Program-made: the position numbers and the translations under genes | The notes under the pieces: model-generated | What the model was told of the DNA's origin: nothing | Databases searched by the model: none | Seen by the model: only the letters and a program-made list of their open reading frames with translations | Shown: piece by piece, positions 9,246-21,585 of the stretch | Layout of the letters: each line of letters starts with the position of its first letter | How positions within the stretch are numbered: position 1 is the first letter of the stretch | Assembly: GCA_013350335.1 (NCBI GenBank) | Contig: CM023539.1 | Span: forward strand, 36,504,631-36,568,630 | Length of the DNA stretch: 64,000 nucleotides | Direction of reading: 5' to 3' | Origin: Chimonanthus salicifolius | Taxonomy: Eukaryota > Streptophyta > Magnoliopsida > Laurales > Calycanthaceae

Positions 9246-12200
9246 TGTAATATCCTGACCCAAATTAAGCGTAATTAGTTTAATAAATACTTCTTAGACC
9301 GGTAAATCTCAAAGATTACGGTTAGGGCTTTGTAAAAAGCCCAGGTGTGGCGCAATCTGAGCTCGAAAGCTCATTGATCCAGCTCGTCTAGCTAGAAGGG
9401 GCAAAATGGTAATTTACCACTTATTGATATTATTTTAATTATTTGTATAATTATATGATTATTATTAGATGATATTATTTTCATTAATTAAGGATTCCTA
9501 TTTCTGATTTCAGAATTATTTTATTTTCAGAAAATGATATTTAAAGCCGCCCGTCAAGACTCCCAAGGGAGAAATAAATATTTTAAAATGATTTTGGAAA
9601 TGAGAAACTTTTTGAGACAAGCATATTATGTTAGACCATTTTAGTACGGTCTACTTTATCTCTTCAAACCCCAAAAATTAGGACTTTAATTTATTTTATT
9701 TAACACAAGTTAAATTAAGTAAATAGTGTTAAATTATGAATTTTATTTAAATCTATGGTTTTTATTGAATTTTAAATCTCCAAATTTTTATGGTGATTAG
9801 AGTTTTTAAAACTCAACATTTTTGTTAAGTTAGATTAAATTTATTAAGCTTTAAAAGTATTGTTTTAAGTTAAAAACCGATTTTTATAAAAAATAAGACC
9901 TATGTACAAAAACCAAAAATACCAGGGACTTATTTGCAACCAACAGTCGATTATTGTATCGGACGTTGGCCATCCGGTGCATGCAGCGCCCGATGGCCAT
10001 CACTAATTGATCAGTCACCTCTATATAGCTCAACATTCTCAGCTGGTTTCACTCCCAGATAAATCTTATCTCTCAATTCCTCTGTGAAAATCAGCCAATC
10101 ACCTCTCCCTTTCCGTTTGTTTTTCCAAAAATTTTCTTACCGTAAGCTTAGAGAAAGATTTTTCAAAAGCTTGGATTTTTAACCCAGGAACTGAAGTGAA
10201 GGTAACCACTGTATTCCTTTTCAAATTTTTACTGATTTAGAATCAAGAAAGAGTAAATTTGACTGAATTTTGAGTGTGTAAAATCGATTTCAAGTTTAAG
10301 GAAAAACATGATTTTTCTTGTATCACTTTGGTTTTGATAATAAGATCGGATGTTTTATCTAAGCATTAAGGTTTTAATTTATTTCATAAGGTAAGAGGAC
10401 TCACTGAGGAGTCCATCTGACCGGTTGGATGTGAAAATCGAATCTAGGAAACCCACTATTTCTTTATTAGTATTTCACTCACTGTTCGGCGTCACTGTCT
10501 GCTGTTGCAGATAGAGGAATAATACGACTCTCTGACGGTCCGAGAGTTGGCCTTTGGACGTTTCGAGGCTGACCCCTTCTGACGTTCCGAGCTTCAGCTC
10601 AAAGTTCCGAAGTGTCAGAGGCTAACCATTTCCCGCCTCTGCTGTCGAGACGTTCTGAGCCTGGTTGGAAGGACCGAACCCCTCTCGGACGATCCAAGTT
10701 TCCCTCGGCATGATCCGAGACACCGAGACCCATCGGAGTCTATTTTTCTTTGTTTTTCGGTTCGGAATGATCTTCGGACGATCTGAGACCTGACTTTCGA
10801 ACGGTCCGAGGACAAATCTAAGTTCCGAAGTCTGTGGACAAGTTTAGGCCATGGTTCGAATGATCTAAAGCCACAGTACCTGGTTCCAAAGCATGTTCCA
10901 AGGAATCCAATTTTTTAATTTAAAATCTTGGTTGATTGATGATGCATGTGTTAAACCTAAGTTTTCATTAGATGTTTATACCCATTGAAAACTTAAAATT
11001 TGTACTAACTCTTCTTATCTTATTACTATAGTGTATTACTATTGAATTCACTTGCAGCCGACTTTATTTGTCGGGCACTGAGTGACTTCACTTCTAGGCC
11101 AAAACTATATCTGTCGAGCACTGAGTGACCTTGAAGCCTTACTTAATATGTCAATCTAGTCCTATCCAGAAGACAATACGAGAAGTAACATTAGCATCTA
11201 GACCTAACTCAATACGTCAATCTGGTGATGCCCAGAAGATAATATGAGATTTGGTCTGAGCACTTTATTATTATTATATTGTGGATTATTATGACTTAAA
11301 ATGGTTAGAAATCAAATAAGAGACTCAGTTCCATTTACCCTAAAAGTTCTTGGAAAAACTGTATGATTTTGAAAATACTACTAGTATGTATTTCTTAGAG
11401 AGGTATGTATGTTGACCAATTATTGATTGCACACTTGTTTGCATGTTGAACAGAGACCGTGATACCACATAATTTCGGTGAGGGGACTTAACTTTGCAGT
11501 AGGTGTAATAAGGTTTAATGAGATGAATCTTGAACAATGAATGGTTTCAAGTTTTAATGAATCCACTCATGTGCCCGGACATGTTGCACTGTTGTAAGAA
11601 GTGCTTATAATAATTGTAAATGTTTATGATGGTGATCATATGAGATATGTAATACTGCTTCAACGTGCCATTGACTATTGAACCAACATCTGTCATGTGT
11701 GTGAGATGGTTTACGTCTACTAGACCAGAGGTGTCGACAATTGCTGACTTGAGGAGTGTCAGTATCGGCCATGTGAGGGCCGAAGATGTACTTGCAAGAA
11801 TATATTTTCACTGTGTCGAAACTTAATACAAAGGTCTCAATGTAGTATGTAGGTGTTACGATGGATGACAGTAGTAATAGAATGATGTTGAGAATTTATT
11901 GTCAAACATGAGATATCATATTAAAAATGTTGATTATTTAACTAACATGATGTTTCATTTAACTGCATTATTATATTTCCTTTACTGGTCTAGTTAGTTC
12001 ACACCACTCACATTTCAGGAGATGTGCCCGAGGAGGAGAACCCTCCATTTGAAGTTTAGGATGGATAAGCTGCTGCGTTGCCTTTGGATTCCCACTGAGG
12101 GTAATCATGCTATCTTTATCTTTTGGTTCCTTGAACCATTTGTTTATGTAAAGTACCGTGTGTGGTACTTAATTTGTATTAACGTGATGTATTAAACTGC

Positions 12201-12434
12201 TATGTGTTCCGTACCTACTCTGGTTGTAATGTAATAATAATTCGTTCATGGAATTATGTATTTGTGTTTGTGTTTCTTTTGAGTAGACATATGATATGTG
12301 TTTGAATCCACATATTGAGATCATGTGTGACCTTTGGGCCTAACCATTGATCCTGCCCAGTTAGAATCTTTATATTAGTTTAAAAAAAAAAAATCAGTGA
12401 CGTTCTTGGCCCACTTTCGGGTCGAGATGTGACA
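9246..12434 (+). mobile_element. Family A solo LTR, copy A2, nested in family B LTR
   Basis: TGTAATATCCTGACCC opens the copy at 9246 and GGTCGAGATGTGACA closes it at 12434 (3189 bp). Flanking AAATT is identical on both sides, and the family B sequence resumes after it. There is no internal region or primer site, so it is a solo LTR left by recombination between two LTRs. The GC-rich TTCCGAG-motif block is at about 10510-10880. Confidence 0.92.
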
Positions 12435-12439
12435 AAATT
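12435..12439. repeat. Target site duplication AAATT, right
   Basis: Identical to 9241-9245. Confidence 0.9.
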
Positions 12440-13379
12440 AATCTATAAATTAATCGTCGAATGTCACGGTCGGAATTAAATGTAGAAGAATTAATTTAAG
12501 AAAGATTGAGTGACGATGTGTCACACCACATGAAACGGACATAGATGGAATACCTTAAAAGACATAAAGGCAAAAAAGGAAGTGGAAAGAGGCCCTGCTG
12601 TTTGAACAAGTCATACACAGCAGATGGATTGTTCCACTTCCACATCATGCGGCACTCTCTCATCCCTATACATCATGTGCCCGGCAGTGGGTTGTTCCTC
12701 TTCCTATGCACATGGCACTACTCCCCAATACTCCATACACACGGCAATCTTTCCCTTTCTTCTTCATATACGAAAGACACTTCTTCTCCTTTTTTTTCTT
12801 TATACTGCAATAGTCTATCTCCTATATCTTCCACTGAGAACACCCTGCGCTGCTTCTCTCAAACGAGAAAGGAAAAGAGAAGAAGGAAAGGGAAAGAATT
12901 ACTAAAAGTTGCGTTAAGGTTGGTGCAATTTTCTAAATTAATATTTAGATTTAAATAGGAGTCTAGGGTGATTTAGAATCAACCCTGGACGAATTTATAT
13001 TAATGGAATGAAAATAGAACTGATATGGGAATTGTCGGGTATTCGCCCCAATTCAGGAGTCGGATTCAAATCCCTAAAATTGTTTAATAAATTGGGATTG
13101 TGGAAAGAGATTGGAGGTGGTGAAGAAAAAGATCATTTTTCTTTTATTACTATTAATTACTGTTCTTTTCATAATTAATGATTTCTTTTATAAAAAAAAA
13201 ATAGAATACTAAAAGATAAAAGGGACTCTAATTAATATCGTATTCTAGTTTGGGGGAAACTGGTCCAAAGAAATCTTTTTTTTCCTCCTCTCCCTTTTGG
13301 GAATTTTTGCAATGATTTTTCTTCCAATTTGGGTTGAATTCAAATAAAATCAAAATAAAAATCCAAACCTTCAGCCAAA

Positions 13380-13905
13380 CCGTCCTACTCTCTGTTCGAG
13401 CAACATCGCATGTATGTCTTCTTCTTGTTCTCTTCGATTTTCATCTCTCTCTATCGCTGCTACTCAATCAACGGGAAAATGGAATTGGTGCTGATTCTAA
13501 GTTGTTGAAAACCAAGTGGTTGGCAGATCGGGATTTTTCTCAGTTGTGTCAAGATTCAGATGACTCGGATGAAGACAGTTCTTCAGATGGTAGCAGAAAT
13601 GAGAGTCTTGAAAAGTTGGGTGGGACTACTCTATGAAAGGCTCACCGATTTGATAGCCTCTGAAGGACTTCCATCTGATTTCTTACAAGATCTCTGTTAC
13701 AACCCTATCCCAATCCATGGCTCAATATTCAGCTGCCACTATTCAACTATTAGCATGTGGCAGTGCTCTTTTAAGAATTGGGCTGGAATCTGCTCGCCTC
13801 TTCTTCCACAAAAGAGCATTCCCAACTTCTGAGATGGTTCAGACGAATGACAACCATGAGAGATACAAAGGTATCCTGTTTGATAAATTGCTTGAATGGT
13901 GATGC
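13380..13905 (+). pseudogene. Host gene fragment of unknown identity inside family B LTR
   Basis: This stretch reads like broken host coding sequence rather than LTR. One frame gives an acidic serine-rich segment (QDSDDSDEDSSSDGS), a second gives YERLTDLIASEGLPSDFLQD, and a third gives SAATIQLLACGSALLRIG and LESARLFFHKRAFPTSE. The frame changes at about 13620 and 13700. I do not recognise the parent protein. Normal-looking family B sequence continues on both sides. It may be one frameshifted gene or several joined exons. Confidence 0.5.
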
Positions 13906-14009
13906 TTTTGGATTTATTTAGCACATTTGCGTGATGGTGTCTGTTTAGAGAGTCAAGGATTTCCTGACTCTGTTAATCACCCCAGTTTTCCTTCTCAGAT
14001 TGTCAGTCC

Positions 14010-14218
14010 TGGCATATGGCAATATAGACCTTAGATTGTGTCTGTGTAATGGAGAAGAATCAAACTTGCTCCTGGTGGTCAATCTTGACCGGTTTATTAT
14101 TTGGACCAAATCTGCTTTTGAAAAGTTGGATTCAGTGTATGGAACATTTGAGAAGCCATCGGAGAAAAGAAGGGGTACTTGCTGCCTCAGGCAAAGATGA
14201 CTGATACAGATTCTGGTT
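14010..14218 (+). pseudogene. RPL4: Ribosomal protein L4 (uL4) fragment inside family B LTR
   Basis: RPL4 is a structural protein of the cytosolic large ribosomal subunit. Positions 14064-14170 encode KLAPGG and then [18 protein letters not shown] followed by TFEKPSEK, which I recognise as the conserved middle of plant uL4. A one-base slip leads on to [17 protein letters not shown] and a stop at about 14218. There are small deletions or frameshifts before LDRF and after EKPSEK. Only about 60-70 of roughly 400 residues are present, so this is a non-functional fragment. No intron is seen inside the piece, which allows either a processed copy or capture of part of one exon. Confidence 0.85.
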
Positions 14219-16339
14219 AGGAATGAAATCATTTGGTATCAACTAATATGTTGATCTTCAACTTATAGAGTCAATTCTATTTGAAATGATTTTTTTAGTG
14301 TGAAAAAAAAAATGGAAGTCTTTAATGTTCCTATTAAAATTTAACTGCATTCAAGGCCAAAATTGGTGCCTTAACATCAACTCAGGATAGTAGAGAACGA
14401 GTCTAATAAATGATCACAGATTCACAGAGCCAAACTTTGTCATAAAGGGAAGAAAATCTAGATAGGAGATCCTATTCTCATTATTGTCGCTATAAGATGA
14501 TTTGAAGATAATAGTTTGATCAATGAAACTTTCTTAGGCTTTGTTTGCCAGTATAGAGTTTCTTTACAGAAATCAGAATTTTGCAGACTCCTGGGTTTTT
14601 TGCAATATAAGATTACACACTAGATTCTGCAGTATTCTGTTTCCATTGGAAATTCTGGGATAATAAAGAGTCCCTAAGTTTGGGCTGGCAATGTTTGACA
14701 ATTGCACCCACAGGAAGGATATTCTACCAGTACACCTGCATATCATCATTACCAGCAATTTTCCCATCTTTAATGTACTTATGGGATTAGGCATTTCTCT
14801 AGTGTTCTCATTTTGGAAAATATACCCAGCTTTCTATGTGATTCACTCATCTCTCTTTGAGACATTAGGTTTTTTGGTGGCTGGATTACTTTGGGCTCTG
14901 ATAATCCTACCGAGGAGAAATATGAGACTCGATAAGTTGATAGTGAGGATTGATAGGGAAAATTATTAACTCCAAAGAACTTAGAATTAAAGAGATACCA
15001 TTAAATGAAAGATTAATGAGATTAATAAACTATGAGGATGGAAATCATGAACTCGAATTGATTACATGGTCTGTTTTGATTGATGAATGTAATTAGAGGA
15101 TCCGAGGGTGGTCTAAGAGCTGTACGTACCCTGTTGTCACTCCTCCTTGGAATTCTATTAATCAGGTAGATTTTTTCTACTTTCTTGATGTATCACATGA
15201 TTATTATATATGTGAAAATGGTATTTAATTTCAATGCATATTTTAGATGATTTATCGATGCATGACATGAAAGCATGCATCTTGTGAGGGATGGGAATAG
15301 TTGAGTCAAATGTTAGGGGATGTTAAACTCCAACCTGAAGTATATGAAATACCATAACTATTCTGTATGGCCGCTTCCATGAATACAGAAATTGGGCACA
15401 TAAGATGGGCTCAAAACTCCTGGGTGAGAGACCCGAAACCTGTGCATGAGAGGATGGGTGATAGTATACCCCCGGTAATTTCGGTTAAATACTAGGTATT
15501 GGGTAGTCGCTCCCAACTGGTGCCCCAAGAAAGTTACGGACATAATGGCCAATGATTATAAATGTTTGAATGGAAAGTACGATAGGCATGAGAGAGGTTT
15601 GTATTGATTCATATACCATGGCATTTGTATCATGTTGATTTAATGAGTTATCAAAAGTATGTTGATTATGAATTGATTTATAAAATGAATATGAACTGAT
15701 TTCAAATGCTTTATAAATATGAGATATGAATTGATTTTTAAATATGGGGTGGGAATGATTTCAATTGAATTATATGATATGAAGAACTTGTATGTTTTTC
15801 TCCGATTTTTATATATGTCATGTTGGTACCCACTTTGACGGGAAATCCTACTGAGCGTTGACTAAGCCCATAATATTCTATTCTTTTAGAAATTAATATA
15901 GGAAAGGAGGAAGATGATGAGACTGGACCAAGCGTTAGTCATGCATCGACGAGGATGGCGCAAGACTGAGGATTGCGTGGAGCATTTATCTTTTAGCACT
16001 AGTAGAGAATTGAACAATTGGGGTTGTGTTATTTTACGAATTTTGAGATATGTTTATTTGAGAAACAAATATTATGGGGATTATTATTTTGCTTTGCTTA
16101 GATTGAGAAAAATTAAATTATGGATTCAAATGAATGTACTTTTTCTGCATTATTGTAAGTTAGTGTGTTGCTAAGATTACTTGAAGTCTTTCCATGTGCA
16201 CACACTGGTTGGGTCAGTTAAGGGTCGAATCTTCGGATTCGGACTTGATTCACGTCGTGGCACTCTCCCCTTTCTTCACGTTGTTAAATAAAAAGAAAAA
16301 ATACTCTGATAATTAGGGAGAAGAGGGAGGGGCGTTACA

Positions 16340-16600
16340 GTTGGTATCAAAGTGAAACCGAAAGTATTGAGTCTCACAAAGTAAGATTAATACGGTATCA
16401 TGTCTCACTGACAGATAAGAATCCCAACTGATAGACTTTTCGGAGTCTGCTACACGAGGGCCGGATTAATTTACTTTGAGGAGAATCATACTGTAAGCAT
16501 TCAATCTGAGAACAACCTTTGACGAGAAATAGTCAGAGCGATGAAAAAGCAAAATAAGAAGTAATCCCTAATAATTATTGGACCTTTCAACAATGCTAAT
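16340..16600 (+). mobile_element. Primer binding site and leader of the family B element
   Basis: TTGGTATCAAAG at 16341-16352 is a slightly decayed initiator tRNA-Met site (TGGTATCAGAG) directly after the LTR. About 250 bases of leader-like sequence follow, and then a different repeat begins near 16640. No gag or pol coding is present. Confidence 0.7.
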
Positions 16601-16639
16601 CGCTAATTTCCAATATCCTGGCAGACTGAATCCCAGATA

Positions 16640-17165
16640 ATTTTTTTAGTTGAATCTTGCATTGAGTATGATTTTAAGAAGGTTTAGAAACATATTCTTC
16701 GAGTGTGAAAGGTATTTTTCAATTCGAAACATCTTTTCTTTAAAATTTGACTATTGTAAATTATTTTCATCAATTTTTTTGAATGATTTTGAATTAGGAG
16801 TTTTTTTATTAAAATAATATTCAATGATTATGGAATTCAATAAAGATGACTTAATGTGATAGATAGTGTCTGTGTAATTTTTCAATTTTTTTTTTTCTAA
16901 AAAGGTTAAAGAAAGCAGAGTTTTCTAAGATAATTCTTATTTTGGAGTTTCTTATGAAGAAATTAATGAAATGGTATACAATTGTTTATGAAATTAAATG
17001 AAGAGTCCCTGATGTAATTGATTTAGTTTTTTTTTTTTTTTTTGTGTTTTTATGATTTTTCTAATATTCTAATATCTTTATGAAATTTAAAATTGTTTAC
17101 GATAAAAAATGTATGAACTATAGTAGAAGATACATGTCAATATGGAATACTAAATAATATGAATT
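16640..17165. repeat. Diverged copy of the foldback-element arm
   Basis: Landmarks in order, TTGAATCTTGCATTGAG, TTCGAGTG, TTATTTTCATCAA, GATAATTCT, ATTTTGGA and AATGAAGAG, match the left arm of the large foldback element at 49360-50775. Only one arm is present, so it is a remnant. Confidence 0.65.
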
Positions 17166-17384
17166 TTATCTTAGGTGTTTCCTCGTACTAGTCTCCTATA
17201 TAATATGGTAATTGGGCTTGCATAAGTGCTCTGCTGCAATGGGCTTGCACAAGTCACATTGATTGATAAAAATATGTAGATCCCGTCAAACCTATTGCCA
17301 GCAAAGCACTTGTGCAAGTCCAATTAACACATGAAAAGCCTAAGACTGGCAAGAGCTTGAAAGGTGTAGCTCAGGGGTATAAAA
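17166..17384. other. Spacer
   Basis: Contains a short direct repeat around GGGCTTGCA(C/T)AAGT. No gene. Confidence 0.4.
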
Positions 17385-17720
17385 AAACTGAGATATTTCG
17401 ACCGATACGCACAGTATCAACCAGAGAAAAAAAAAATCGGCCGATTTCTTCTTCTTCTTTTTTTTTTTAAAAAAAAGAAAATCGATTGTGAGCCCGGCCG
17501 ATATTTGCCCATATCGGACGAATATCGGCCAATATTTTGATATTTATATTTTAATTTTTTTATAAAAAAAGCCTTTTTATTTTTTAAATGATTTTTTTTA
17601 AAAAAAAAGCCTCTGAGATTTTCAAAAAAAAAAATTGAGGAGAGAGAAAAAATCTCGACCAAGACCAAAATTTCGCCGATATGAAATATCGTCCGAGATC
17701 TCGGTCTTGACAATGTTTGG
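17385..17720. mobile_element. Candidate MITE, TATCGGC family
   Basis: Left part CGACCGATACGCACAGTATC; right part CGATATGAAATATCGTCCGAG and GAGATCTCGGTC. The interior repeats ATATCGG(C/A)CGAATATCGG around poly-A and poly-T runs. No exact target duplication was found. Confidence 0.45.
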
Positions 17721-19003
17721 ACCCCTGCGTATAGCTGAGAGTAACCCAACTGGGTCATGGGGGCCAACATTAAGGCCAAGCTGATGAAAAGTCCAAATGC
17801 ATGTTCACCTTTTATTTGTCTATGTTTAAAATTTCAATTAAACCAGAGAGGCCAGTTTGGACATCCATTATGTAGATATATAAAAATATTTTTACTAAAT
17901 ATTTAACATATATATATATATATATATGTTAAACATTTGATGTAGATCGGACTTTTTTACTGTTGGGTCAGAAAGATGTATAAGCTTGAACACAAGCCCG
18001 ACTAACATTCTGACTAAAATTTGATGTTTAAACTGTCCATTTCATTAGATGGACTCTCAACTTCAATATTTTGATAAATTTGGATATTAAATAGTAAATA
18101 AGTAATAAATTTGAAGTTGGAAGACTTAAAGCGCCATATTGAAACTAATTTCACAGCCAAAGCTCAACACCATGTCTTTCTACCTCTTTCAGTATGCGGA
18201 TATCGAGTAAAAGAATAACGAATTTGAATGACAATAATACAAATTTATAAATATATTAAATTAATTTTTGTTATCATTTTACATTAATCTATATGAATAA
18301 AATATAAATTATCATTAAATAACTACTTATGTCTCAATTCATAATAGTATAATTATCAAATAATAATAAAAGAAAGTTAGAAATTTTACTCTAATAAAAA
18401 TCAATTACAAATTGACTTGGACAAAAAAATGTAAAAAATACTCAAAAATCTAATTCCCATTTTATTCAAAATTAAATGTCAAAACTAAAAACATATAGAC
18501 CCACTGGTCCATTTCATTTTTTTTTTCTCAAATTTTTGTCATACACATTAAAAATAAACCATATGAATTGAAAATATATTTTATAAATACAATTTGACCA
18601 AATTTTAGCCTGAAATTCAACTTCTACCCATTTGATTTTAGTGGTCAAAGTCACGATATGTCCTTGAATTAAGAATGTCTGATGACTTTGACCACTAAAA
18701 TTAAGTAGCATAATATTTCATTTTAGACTCACATTTTTATTCAATTGTAGCCAAAGTTACAAATCTCGACCGATTTGACTGAGATCTCACCGATATTGGT
18801 TGATACACATTTAATCGGCCGATATTTGTCCAAAAAAAGTAGTTGGATTTTCGTTGTACTAGTGCTCGACCCTTTAATTGACATCTAAGAGTTATAGTGC
18901 TCAAAACAATGGCCAAGTGAGAGATCTGCTAGATGAGACTGAGATATCATTGATAGAAGAGGGCCTCTAATGTTCCACGTTGTACAGTCCTACGAGAAAG
19001 TAG
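17721..19003. other. Spacer with small repeat remnants
   Basis: Contains an (AT)n run at about 17910-17930 and a TATCGGC-family fragment at 18765-18835 (AATCGGCCGATATTTGTCC). No gene. Confidence 0.5.
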
Positions 19004-19004
19004 G

Positions 19005-19497
19005 GCTGAGGAAACCTGTTCAAACCCATTATAAACGAACACGTTTGAACACGCATATCAACCCATCAAGGTCAGGCTAAATTCTTAAGCAATTTATATA
19101 AACGTTCAGGCTTGGGCTTTCACAAGAAGCCCATCAAGTTTTTTAACCCATTTAGCCATTATATGTGTGTATGTGTACACTTGGACTATTTCCCTTTATT
19201 TCAACAATTATTTTGAGGCTAATTAGAAAATCGACCGTTTAAATTAAAAATAGACATAGTGAACTACAAATGCACCAAATTTGAGTCCAAAAATTCAATT
19301 TATAACCATTTATTCTCAGTAGTCAAAAGTTATCCAGAGTCTTAATCTTGGCATTTTTCCAAACTATTGGGCTTGAACTTTAACCTTACAAAGCCTGATT
19401 GGCTTTGGGTGGGCTCAGACTTTTGTATATATAAACAAATTCAAATTGTCATAGAGCATGGTCCAGCTCGAACCCGGCCCATGAACAACCCTAACAA
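19005..19497. mobile_element. Candidate hAT-type MITE with TAGGGYTG ends
   Basis: Left end TAGGGCTGAGGAAACCTGTT; the right end, read in reverse, is TAGGGTTGTTCATGGGCCGG. The interior has repeated 'gggctt..gggc' words. The flanking 8 bases match only about 4 of 8, so the class is tentative. Confidence 0.45.
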
Positions 19498-19897
19498 CAA
19501 GTGTGCCGTTGGATGGTGATTTACATACAATCTCATTCCTTGTATAATCAAAGATTTCTACGATTTTCCTTCAAAAAAGAATATTTCAAGGCATGTAAAG
19601 ATATTTAAAAGAAAAATACAGAGAACACGGAACAGTAGACAAAACCACTACTGAGAGCATAAACTAACAAATGCTTACCAACCTCACAAGCCCAACTCTA
19701 AGGAGCAAGAAGAGCCAGAACTGATATTGGAATTCATGTTAACTCAATGGGATCTCGAGTAGAGAGGGGCTTCAACAGGTCTGAATGCACTAGAAGTCCA
19801 AAAAAGTACAAATATCCTATGATTAAAGGAAACCGTTTGTGACACCTCGAACATTCTCACGTCCCAGATTGACACAAAAAGCAAGAGCAATCAATCT

Positions 19898-20085
19898 AAA
19901 GGGATTTGGAGTGATGGTCAAGAACTCACTTCAGAACACGGGAGTCTTAAGTTTGATTCTCACTCTATCACAAAAGACCACTCTCCGTAGAGTTATTCAC
20001 AGTGTGAGTAGAAAAGCTTGTACATATACTCTGAAAATTAATTGAGTGCTTTAAGAAGCCTAAACACCTTAATCATAAAAAACAA
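19898..20085 (+). mobile_element. tRNA-derived SINE, family B
   Basis: A-box region GGAGTGATGGTCAAGAACTC, B-box AAGTTTGATTCTCAC, then the family body CACTCTCCGTAGAGTTATTC and an end near AGAAGCCTAAACACCTT. The body is shared with copies at 54262, 56120 and 59588. Confidence 0.75.
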
Positions 20086-20337
20086 CAAGAGCGAAGATGG
20101 GACAAAATAAGTAGAAACTAAGGGAATTCACACTTTTCACCTATGTGGTGTGTATTGTCTAACTAGAAAAGTGGACCCCACTAAAGCCCCTTTTTACTCA
20201 TTGGATCGAAACCTGAGTCGGCTACTAACTTAAATTTACCAATAAATAAGCACTTATATCTCCAACAAATAAAAAAAAAAAAAAAGGAGAAAATACAGTC
20301 TTGGTGGATGCTATCTCCCAAATGTATGAGAATGGCA

Positions 20338-20552
20338 ACTAAGGGAAATTGGTCTGATGGTCAAGAAGCTCGTTTTATGAAAGAGATCTTGAATTTGATT
20401 CATGCTGAAACACCTTTGGACCATTTCTCATGGAGTTATCCCATCGCTTGAACCCAGTACTTGTGTTGGGAGGTGTACACATGCTCTAAAGAATTAGTTA
20501 GGTAAAGACTTCTACAGGTGAGATGCCTGGACATCTTCGGTCAAAAAAAATG
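20338..20552 (+). mobile_element. tRNA-derived SINE, family B
   Basis: TTGGTCTGATGGTCAAGAAG (A-box region), TTGAATTTGATTCATGC (B-box), then 'catttctcatggagttatcc' body words, and an end at CTGGACATCTTCGGTC plus an A tract. It is about 250 bases from the previous copy, in the same orientation. Confidence 0.75.
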
Positions 20553-21585
20553 TAAGAGAATGGCCATGAAACAAACAAAAATATGAAACTTAGTTCCAAA
20601 ACACAGATGACTGATTTTTGAAGCCAAAATGAAAGCGATTACATTTTAGATGGAACTTAGGATTTTAGAAAAAAAAAAAAAGGGCTGTCTTAAGCCATTT
20701 ATATGCCGAGAGGTAGAATGCAATATGAGAAAGACATCACCTTAGAGCATGAGACTTTCCTGATGGAGTGTATTTTATACTTTTAGAAAGCAATTACATC
20801 TTCCAATCAAGTATAAAAATGACACTAGGCATCCGGGTGTACGATATTTAAATAACATAAATATAAATTTATTTCAAAATGAAAATAAGGTGCAAAAATA
20901 ATGTAAAGTTCTACTCCAAACAATAAATTGACAAACATATTAACATTTTAATGATATTTTTTAAGAGAAGAAAGGTACTATAATATTTTAGTATTGAAAA
21001 GTGATGTTAAAAGGTACTAAAATACTCCATGGCGAGTGGGAGAGAGTGTTTGACAAAAGGTGCAAGTGTTGGACAGGAATCTATTACACATCTTGAGAGT
21101 CCTTGGTACACAGGCAACAATGTGCTTGATCACATTCAGATTTCAAATTTAAAGTGATGAACCAGTCTTGTTTCTCAAATAAAGTATCACAACACATCAT
21201 GACAAACATAAGAAGATCCATAGAAATATGTATGGTAAAGTAAATGAATGTGCAGTTTAAAGCATAAAGTTATCATTTAGACACAGGAAAGAAGAGGGAT
21301 GTAGCTTCTCAGCTCCCATTAACCACCAAGTATCTAGTAATCAAAGCTTCATTAGTTCTTCTTTTGTTCTTTCACCTTCCTTCAAGAGACGACTTGATTT
21401 ATTTGGACTCCCATCTGAGAAAAGAACAGATTTTCCACATTCACAGAGATTTTAAATGAGGAAATTTGGTAATTCATCTTTCTATTTACAGTGGGAATTC
21501 AAAAACATGCTTTTTACGAGTCTTTTCCCATTTCGTTGGAATATGAGAACAAGCAATTACCATGATCATAAATCAATAATCAACA
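20553..21585. other. Spacer downstream of the RING ligase gene
   Basis: AT-rich; the last few hundred bases before 21585 should hold the 3' UTR of the minus-strand RING gene. No other gene seen. Confidence 0.4.

Larger units (their letters stand above)
9148..16339 (+). mobile_element. Family B long LTR (5' LTR), about 4.0 kb without its nested insertion
   Basis: Begins TGTGACGCCCC at 9148 and ends GGGGCGTTACA at 16339; the termini are nearly perfect inverses, as in many plant Ty3 LTRs. A primer binding site follows immediately, so this is a 5' LTR in plus orientation. It interrupts the copia pol at 9147. Interrupting it in turn are a family A solo LTR (9246-12434) and internal host gene fragments. 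Removing the solo LTR and one target copy leaves about 4.0 kb, within the range of Tekay/Del-type LTRs (inference). The matching 3' LTR is not in this window. Confidence 0.8.

Noticed and set aside
12545..12958. 137-codon plus-strand frame
   Set aside because: Lies within the family B LTR, is C/T-rich and low complexity, and has no domain.
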